In this document: positions 13,918-18,939 of the stretch, one piece after another
How positions within the stretch are numbered: the first letter of the stretch is position 1
How the letters are laid out: every line of letters begins with the position of its first letter
Assembly: GCA_016932075.1 (NCBI GenBank)
Contig: JAFGDP010000144.1
Location: forward strand, 1 to 18,939
DNA length: 18,939 nucleotides
Reading direction: 5' to 3'
From: Chitinispirillaceae bacterium
Lineage (GTDB): Bacteria > Fibrobacterota > Chitinivibrionia > Chitinivibrionales > Chitinispirillaceae
The notes under the pieces: model-generated
Databases searched by the model: none
What the model was told of the DNA's origin: nothing
Seen by the model: the letters and a program-made list of their open reading frames with translations, nothing else
Made by a program: the position numbers and the translations under genes

Positions 13918-15678
13918 TTACCTGACAACAAGCGGCAGCGTCGTTTTTTGATCACCTTTGACAAATTGCAAAAAATAATATCCGGAAGCGCGACGCCCGT
14001 TATTGTCCTGCCGGGTGTCCCAGAAAAAGGTCTCGCTCCCGCGGGGTACCGTCCATGCCTGAACCATTCGTCCTTGCGCCGTATACACCATGGCCTTCAT
14101 TCCTTTGTGCCCCAGGTTCCCGGATACCCAAAAACGAAACACTCCCGCAGAACAGGAATACCTGTCGACCAACAGGGGATGCATTTCAGTTCCTTGCTTC
14201 AGGTTGAAGACTCTTCCGGTCACCCTGAATGCATGGGCCTGCGCAGCGCCGATATACGGATGGTTCTCGCTGCGGCCGGAATTATCCGCAGCGTGTAAGT
14301 AATAGTGGACCGTGGTCCCTTCGGATTGGGCTGGAATATATTCTCCATACTCCGAGGCCGTGATCATGTCCATGACGATTGCCGTAAACGACGGATCATC
14401 CCCAGTCTTCCAGTACAGCAGGACCGAATCAGGTATGATCTCTTCACCGCTATGCGCGACAATGGTTGCACGTATTGGATAATCCCCCGCAGTCCCGGCC
14501 TGCGCCAGCGGCAGGTGGCTGATACGGAGCATGCCGCGGTCGGCAATCCCCCTGGTTCTGCAGTGCAGTGCATCGGTTGATTCCCAGCTGTGGCGCACCG
14601 GATGGACTTCGTAGCCGGGCATGGCCTGACGGTACACGGCAAGTGCCGCCGCATCCCGCGTATCGGTTTCACTCCGCAGGATGGGCACAAAGATTTTGTT
14701 GTTGAGAATGAGCGAATTGGTATACGGCTCGTCGTTCGGCGTTGGAATGCGCACCACGGTGTACGGCCGTCCCCAGGAGTTGACCGCAGCGGCATAGACG
14801 GCGGCCACACGTTCAGCCCGATCATAATTTTCATGGCTGGAAGGAAGCTGCTTGATCAGGATCACCTCAGGCGACAGAAACTTGGCAAAGCAGTCAACAT
14901 GATGGATGTAATCGGTGTTGATGTCTTCGGTAACGATAAAACGGTCGATCCCGAGATAGACCCGGTACAGGGAATCGATCTGCCCGCGGGTGTACTGAGG
15001 GTTCTCATTCCATACAAGATCGCAGGATGCGGCAATGCCGTACCCGTCAGCCATATGGTTGCCGCCGGTCAGCCTCAGAGGCATCTCATAGACGGGTATA
15101 CCGAACTCCTGCCCGATCAAACCCGGAACATTATTATCATTGGGACGATCACGGTTATAGGTGAAATCGACGATACCGGGTTCCCCGTTTCCGTCAAATA
15201 CCCACCATGGCCCGTAATCACGCGTCCAGTACGAATCGGTCCGTCCGTTGACGAATACCACATTGTCCATGTTCACGCCGCCGTCAATAAAACCGGTTCG
15301 GGCGCTTGTTTCGTTTTCGGCGGTGACAAGGCAGTAGATCATGACATCCTCAGCCATTTCTTTGACGCAGGAAACCGGCAAACCGAGCGCCCATCTGATA
15401 AGCACACCTTCCATGGGTTCGAACTCAGCAGACTGACGAACCGGTCCCGGCGGCGGCGGTGTGCGGACCTTGGCTTTAGCCGGGTTTTGGGGTTCCGATT
15501 CCCTGCGCCGCCGTTCCTCCAGTGTTTCCCACATCGGCTTGCTTGCCGGATTTCTGGCAAACCAGATGCTGTCCTTTTTTGCGAGTTCCTTGTCTGAAAG
15601 CCCGGTTTCCCCGTCACCAGGTATAGGAGAGGCAACGGTTGCCCATACCAAAACAGGAATCGCCAGTAAACGTTTCAT
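13918..15678 (-). CDS. Secreted agmatine/peptidylarginine deiminase-like enzyme with C-terminal sorting-type domain
   Basis: The product has 586 residues from the ATG at 15678; AAGGAT stands 8 bases upstream, and an earlier in-frame start lacks a signal. A signal peptide (Leu-Leu-Ala-Ile-Pro-Val-Leu-Val-Trp-Ala) opens the protein. The PAD_porph/guanidino-modifying domain covers about 85-390: Phe-Glu-Pro-Met-Glu-Gly-Val, Thr-Arg-Asp154-Tyr-Gly-Pro-Trp, Gly-Gly-Asn-His-Met-Ala-Asp-Gly, His260-Val-Asp262, and the nucleophile in Ala-Leu-His-Cys373-Arg-Thr-Arg-Gly. All catalytic residues are present. An Ig-like stretch (about 395-490) and a FlgD/T9SS-like terminal domain follow, ending near Gly-Tyr-Tyr-Phe-Leu-Gln-Phe. 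Agmatine deiminases are usually cytoplasmic, so export points to a peptidylarginine-deiminase-like or scavenging role. It lies 53 bases after the GH18-like gene and is probably co-transcribed with it. Confidence 0.9.
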   Translation of the reverse strand: MKRLLAIPVLVWATVASPIPGDGETGLSDKELAKKDSIWFARNPASKPMWETLEERRRRESEPQNPAKAKVRTPPPPGPVRQSAEFEPMEGVLIRWALGLPVSCVKEMAEDVMIYCLVTAENETSARTGFIDGGVNMDNVVFVNGRTDSYWTRDYGPWWVFDGNGEPGIVDFTYNRDRPNDNNVPGLIGQEFGIPVYEMPLRLTGGNHMADGYGIAASCDLVWNENPQYTRGQIDSLYRVYLGIDRFIVTEDINTDYIHHVDCFAKFLSPEVILIKQLPSSHENYDRAERVAAVYAAAVNSWGRPYTVVRIPTPNDEPYTNSLILNNKIFVPILRSETDTRDAAALAVYRQAMPGYEVHPVRHSWESTDALHCRTRGIADRGMLRISHLPLAQAGTAGDYPIRATIVAHSGEEIIPDSVLLYWKTGDDPSFTAIVMDMITASEYGEYIPAQSEGTTVHYYLHAADNSGRSENHPYIGAAQAHAFRVTGRVFNLKQGTEMHPLLVDRYSCSAGVFRFWVSGNLGHKGMKAMVYTAQGRMVQAWTVPRGSETFFWDTRQDNNGRRASGYYFLQFVKGDQKTTLPLVVR

Positions 15679-15731
15679 CGTGCTATCCTTGTATCCATGC
15701 ATGCCGGTTCCCATCCGAAAGAATGCAGTTT

Positions 15732-16916
15732 TTAAAAGGCCATCAACGGAACGGAAATGGCAGTACCATTGGCGGTTAAAACGGCATAATAGATTCCCGC
15801 AGCGATACGGGCATTCCGGTCACCCGCATGGTTCCACCGTACGGTATGGTCGCCGCACGGATACCAGTTTTCAATGACCCTGAAGCGGGTCGTGCCATTG
15901 GCACCCACCACCCGCAGGGACACCGACGAACCGGCGTTGATTGAAAAATGGAACGCAAACGAACCCGGACGTCGTTCGAAACGCAATGGCGCATCGACGC
16001 GGGCCGGGATGCGGGGATGTGACTGGGCCGTTATGCCGCCAAGCGCCGAGAAGATGGAATCGGTATAGGCCTTGTTCACGTTCCCGGCAAACACCATGAC
16101 ACCGGCCTTTTCAGGCGTGGGATGCCAAGACGCCCAGTCAACAGCGCTGTCTAGGCTGTTGTATTGATGGGACATGCCGACCATGACCTTCGAATTGCCC
16201 AGACTGTCGGCCCAGTACTTAAACCGGGTCATATTATCCCGCTGATATCCCATCTCCATTAAAAAATTCAAATACCGGTGCAATTCCTCTTCCCTGAAAA
16301 CGGGACCGGGCGCCCCGTCTCTGCCGTAATAAAAAGCGCCGGTATAGATTTTCGTCATTGCATTGGATGAACGGGGGCCGAAATAGCTCCCCAATTCCTT
16401 TATCAGATTTCTGTAATCGGTATTATCAACCGCCTTGTGCTCCACATCAAGCGAAATACCGTCCAGGCCCACTACCGTGACGCAGGAATCGACAAATGCC
16501 GCGAATTGCCGGTAATCCAAGGCTTTTCCGTCCCATGTGATAAAAGGCGTCGCCGTGCTCCACGATGCCGCGTCATCCACGTTCATTAAAACAAGAACGC
16601 CTCTTTTCTGTAATGTCTTTATGTCATCCAGTACCTGTTTTTTCGACCGGTATATCGCATTGCGCATCCAACGTGAATTGTAATGCACCGTATCAGCCAG
16701 CTCCCACAGGGTGCCCTCGAATACGACAACGATATTGGCATTGTCGGTAAACGTGGTAAGGGGAAGCACGCCCTGACCCACGGGCGTGGCATCGAACGCA
16801 TAATAGGCGACCTTGTTGTACCCGACCGGAGGAAGGGCAAAGGAACCCGCCGCCATTAAAAGGGCGGCCAGTAAAGCGGCATACACGGCGGTCGTTTTTA
16901 TTTTCCGATCAATCAT
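15732..16916 (-). CDS. Secreted glycoside hydrolase family 18-like protein with C-terminal FlgD-like domain
   Basis: The product has 394 residues from the ATG at 16916, chosen for GGAG 5 bases upstream; a GTG at 16925 is possible. A signal peptide with a long hydrophobic core ends at Ser-Phe-Ala. The catalytic domain (about 33-300) starts Lys-Val-Ala-Tyr-Tyr-Ala-Phe and carries Val-Leu-Val-Leu-Met-Asn-Val and the GH18 signature Asp152-Gly-Ile-Ser-Leu-Asp157-Val-Glu159, where the Glu is the acid. Met-Val-Gly-Met-Ser and Trp-Ala-Ser-Trp match later barrel strands. The C-terminal about 90 residues have Trp-Tyr-Pro-Cys-Gly-Asp-His-Thr-Val-Arg-Trp and Ala-Ala-Gly-Ile-Tyr-Tyr-Ala-Val-Leu, a FlgD-Ig/T9SS-like end domain. 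It probably cleaves chitin-like or N-glycan chains outside the cell. It is the first of a two-gene leftward pair with the deiminase. Confidence 0.82.
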   Translation of the reverse strand: MIDRKIKTTAVYAALLAALLMAAGSFALPPVGYNKVAYYAFDATPVGQGVLPLTTFTDNANIVVVFEGTLWELADTVHYNSRWMRNAIYRSKKQVLDDIKTLQKRGVLVLMNVDDAASWSTATPFITWDGKALDYRQFAAFVDSCVTVVGLDGISLDVEHKAVDNTDYRNLIKELGSYFGPRSSNAMTKIYTGAFYYGRDGAPGPVFREEELHRYLNFLMEMGYQRDNMTRFKYWADSLGNSKVMVGMSHQYNSLDSAVDWASWHPTPEKAGVMVFAGNVNKAYTDSIFSALGGITAQSHPRIPARVDAPLRFERRPGSFAFHFSINAGSSVSLRVVGANGTTRFRVIENWYPCGDHTVRWNHAGDRNARIAAGIYYAVLTANGTAISVPLMAF

Positions 16917-17580
16917 ATTCTCCACGATATCCGGAAAACCACTTTCCCCTCTATTGAATAAATTAGGTGTTTCCCGTTAGAAAGGCAATTTTGCTTTTTG
17001 CCATTCAAATCGTCAGAATCCATCTCAAACATGCCATCCGCACTGACCTATTTGTCTACTTCATCACGTAAAACAGCACCTTCATAACCGACCGTGAAAT
17101 CTGCGACAAGGCTATACGTGACGCAATTCCGGGCTGTACGAAATTCCTCTGGATCGCGACCGCCGACCTCAAGGACCTGTACACGCACAAAGACGGCATC
17201 ATTTTCTATTTTGTAAACATACCATCCTTCGATTCTTCACGTTTTTCGCATGTTTTGGAAAAAAAGCATTTTTTGGCAGTTTTCACGCCTGCCGCAACCC
17301 TTTATAACGGCATAAGTTATGACTACTTCTTGGAATCCTTAATCGCTTAAAGGTATACTAAGAATAGAGAGAGCGCACCGAAAGATGCGCACCCGTTCTT
17401 GGAGCACTGCAGGGAAAAAGGGTCGCTTGATTTGGATAACGAGTGACGGTTTTCAGGACTGGAAACGCGTCCCCGCTACGATACAAAAAATCGTTTGTTC
17501 AACCAGGCCGGATTCAGGAACGGAATTCCGGTAGAGGGGGATTGCTGTCTTAAAAATGTTCCATGGAAGAAGGTGCCAGT
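16917..17580. other. Long divergent intergenic region with a gene remnant
   Basis: These 664 bases separate the leftward GH18-like gene from the rightward PilX-like gene. It holds a decayed PLD-like reading frame (17072-17350, listed separately), a GCGCA/TGCGC hairpin (17373-17377 with 17386-17390), and a 10-base palindrome CGGAATTCCG (17521-17530). A weak minus-strand promoter candidate for the GH18-like gene is TTGCCT/TAATTT with a 17-base spacer (16960-16988). AAGAAGG just before 17581 is the ribosome binding site of the PilX-like gene. No intact gene is seen. Confidence 0.6.
17072..17350 (+). pseudogene. Remnant of a phospholipase-D-like domain protein
   Basis: The frame from 17072 runs open to a TAA at 17348-17350 but has no usable start codon, and a TAA sits directly upstream at 17069. 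The stretch from 17078 to about 17215 reads Thr-Phe-Ile-Thr-Asp-Arg-Glu-Ile-Cys-Asp-Lys, then Phe-Leu-Trp-Ile-Ala-Thr-Ala-Asp-Leu-Lys-Asp-Leu-Tyr, which I recognise as the N-terminal part of PLD-like family proteins that continue with VxKGxxMVPFL and a HKD motif. Here similarity stops after Lys-Asp-Gly, and no HKD motif follows in this short frame. It is most likely a truncated leftover of a lost or moved gene. Family recognition is from memory and moderate in confidence. Confidence 0.5.
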
Positions 17581-18939
17581 ATGACGCAGCATCAAAGAAC
17601 CTGCAGCCCCAGGATGATCCCGTCTGATGGTCTATTACGTGCCGGCTCGCCAAACGGGCAAAAAGGCTCGATCCTTATTTCCGTTGTCGCGTTCATTACG
17701 CTCATGACCATTGCCATGGGTGGGTTTTTAGGCGTTGCGCGGAACATGGTGGTGCAGGAAACCGTTGGCTTCAACGACGACCGCGCTTTTCTCGCCGCCG
17801 AATCGGGTCTGCTCATCGGCACGAGATGGCTGCGCGAATCCAACAACTGGCTCCAGTACAAAAGCTCGGGATACGCCGGAAACGTGTACCAGGAACAGAT
17901 CAACGGCTACGATGTCACCGTCACCGTGTTTGTGGACGCAAACGGCCGGCTCCGGATACGGTCAATCACGTGCGGTTTGGATCTTCCCTATGCCAAGGCC
18001 CTGAGCTGGAGCGTGAGCGAAGCCAACTGGAACAATCCCGGCGTCTTTATCAATGACATATCCAACGCGGGCAGCGTCGGTGGCGGCGGACTCAACAATG
18101 AATGGTTCGACGGACCGGTCCACACCAATACGCCGCTCTACATCTCCAGCGTGAGCGGCGGCAACGTAAGCGTGCGCTTTGTCAATGGAAAAGTGTCCGC
18201 GCACAACCTGCTCGACATGGTCCCGTTCGATGCCGGCCACTGGGGCAACTACGGCACCAGTCCGGTTTCCGGAAATGATTATAACTTCGGCGTCTGGATG
18301 CACGACGCTCACGACGGCCAGTACGCCAAGCTGGACCCGGTATTCGAGTTCAACGGCCAGTATACCGAGTTCAGGCACAGCCAGGACAGCCTGTTCATGC
18401 CGCGCATCACCACCCAGACCCGCACCCTGCCGCAGAACCTGAGCCCGGACAAAAAAGCGATCCTGCATTTCGACGTGCTCAACGGCACCACGGGCCGGGC
18501 AACCTACTACTACTACGACGCGGCGGGCAACCAGCTCTCCACGACCGTTAACAACCAGAACGAGATCATCAGGGTGCCCAACGACGTGCAGGTCCTCGGC
18601 ACCATCAAAGGCCAGACCACGGTGATCACCGATCCCGGGTATTCGATCATGCCGGTGGGCGACATCATGTATCACGGATTTGTCCCTGACGTCATTGACA
18701 TGGACGCGTACAATAACGTTGACAATTACGGCCTCGGCGCATTGACGCCGGTCAACAACAACGTGCTCGCCCTGGTCAGCGGCGCTGACATCTTTTTCGG
18801 GACCGAGAAGCACACCCTGACCGTCGACAACAACGTCGCGTCGCTCGAGGCGGTCCCGGCGCACGGCAACAAGAATCCTGCCATGTACGTGACCGCGCAG
18901 CTCATCGCCACCGAGAACACGCACGGCGTCCGGTGGGCC
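17581..18939 (+). CDS. Large PilX-like exported protein (C-terminus beyond right edge)
   Basis: The frame is open from the ATG at 17581 to the window edge, 453 codons; AAGAAGG stands about 7 bases upstream, and an in-frame ATG at 17563 is less likely. Residues about 28-80 fit the PilX N-terminal pattern of type IV pilus-like proteins: Gly-Gln-Lys-Gly-Ser-Ile-Leu-Ile, a hydrophobic helix, then Asp-Asp-Arg-Ala-Phe-Leu-Ala-Ala-Glu-Ser-Gly-Leu. The remainder is a large extracellular part with Asn/Gly-rich beta-like strands (for instance Tyr-Tyr-Tyr-Tyr-Asp-Ala-Ala-Gly-Asn) and no recognised enzyme domain. It probably belongs to a pilus or type II-like secretion pseudopilus assembly, or is an adhesin displayed by one. 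Codon choice is much richer in G/C at third positions than in the minus-strand genes on its left. Confidence 0.8.
   Translation, partial: MTQHQRTCSPRMIPSDGLLRAGSPNGQKGSILISVVAFITLMTIAMGGFLGVARNMVVQETVGFNDDRAFLAAESGLLIGTRWLRESNNWLQYKSSGYAGNVYQEQINGYDVTVTVFVDANGRLRIRSITCGLDLPYAKALSWSVSEANWNNPGVFINDISNAGSVGGGGLNNEWFDGPVHTNTPLYISSVSGGNVSVRFVNGKVSAHNLLDMVPFDAGHWGNYGTSPVSGNDYNFGVWMHDAHDGQYAKLDPVFEFNGQYTEFRHSQDSLFMPRITTQTRTLPQNLSPDKKAILHFDVLNGTTGRATYYYYDAAGNQLSTTVNNQNEIIRVPNDVQVLGTIKGQTTVITDPGYSIMPVGDIMYHGFVPDVIDMDAYNNVDNYGLGALTPVNNNVLALVSGADIFFGTEKHTLTVDNNVASLEAVPAHGNKNPAMYVTAQLIATENTHGVRWA

Noticed and set aside
14590..15597. Plus-strand open frame of 335 codons
   Set aside because: It lies opposite the deiminase gene, whose catalytic motifs are intact; the frame has no recognisable domain.
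17430..17480. Possible c-di-GMP riboswitch upstream of the PilX-like gene
   Set aside because: A few short pieces (a GAAAC loop, a GTCCCC stretch) drew attention, but the conserved core of the class is missing.
17521..17530. Palindrome CGGAATTCCG as an operator
   Set aside because: A 10-base palindrome is expected by chance at this scale, and nothing else supports a binding site.
17962..18924. Long minus-strand open frame of 320 codons
   Set aside because: It lies opposite the PilX-like frame, has a Val/Arg/Asp-rich composition without domain marks, and arises from the GC-rich third positions of the plus-strand gene.

Overview
The window looks like a fragment of a Gram-negative chromosome with GC near 50-55%. 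Supporting signs are outer-membrane beta-barrel candidates, lipoproteins, Sec and Tat signal peptides, and two secreted enzymes ending in a FlgD/T9SS-like C-terminal domain (Gly-Tyr-Tyr-Phe type ending). Together with many weak Shine-Dalgarno sites, this suggests the FCB superphylum, possibly Fibrobacterota or a related lineage. That placement is inference and was not tested by phylogeny. No tRNA, rRNA, CRISPR array or insertion sequence was seen.

Layout: (1) 1-1802, minus strand: three closely spaced genes for exported proteins of unknown function, led by a probable outer-membrane protein; the last runs off the left edge. (2) 1982-11429, plus strand: eleven genes separated by at most 58 bases, several overlapping, probably one operon. 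The order is DUF1007 periplasmic protein, NicO-type nickel/cobalt transporter, FN3 + sulfatase-modifying-factor-like lipoprotein, Tat-exported Rieske protein, short cytochrome-b-like membrane protein, gluconate-2-dehydrogenase subunit-3-like protein, GMC-type FAD dehydrogenase, then four succinate dehydrogenase (complex II) subunits in order C, D, A, B. (3) 11485-13029: alpha/beta hydrolase and small outer-membrane protein, both minus. (4) 13017-13838, plus: feruloyl-esterase/PHB-depolymerase-like lipoprotein, followed by a good terminator candidate. (5) 13918-16916, minus: a GH18-like hydrolase followed by an agmatine/peptidylarginine-deiminase-like enzyme, both secreted and both with the same kind of C-terminal domain. 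(6) 16917-17580: a long divergent intergenic region holding a decayed piece of a PLD-like gene. (7) 17581-end, plus: a large PilX-like exported protein, cut by the right edge.

The most interesting part is region 2. A GMC dehydrogenase and its small Tat-type partner normally pass electrons to a multihaem cytochrome c, but no CxxCH protein is present here. Instead the pair sits directly behind a complete Rieske protein and a cytochrome-b-like protein. By motif alignment the latter keeps the low-potential haem (bL) ligand pair but not a full high-potential (bH) pair, and no PEWY-containing partner follows. Complex II genes follow with spacings of 4-19 bases. The working hypothesis is an unusual alcohol/sugar-to-quinone (or quinol-to-Rieske) redox module co-expressed with complex II and a metal importer/exporter.
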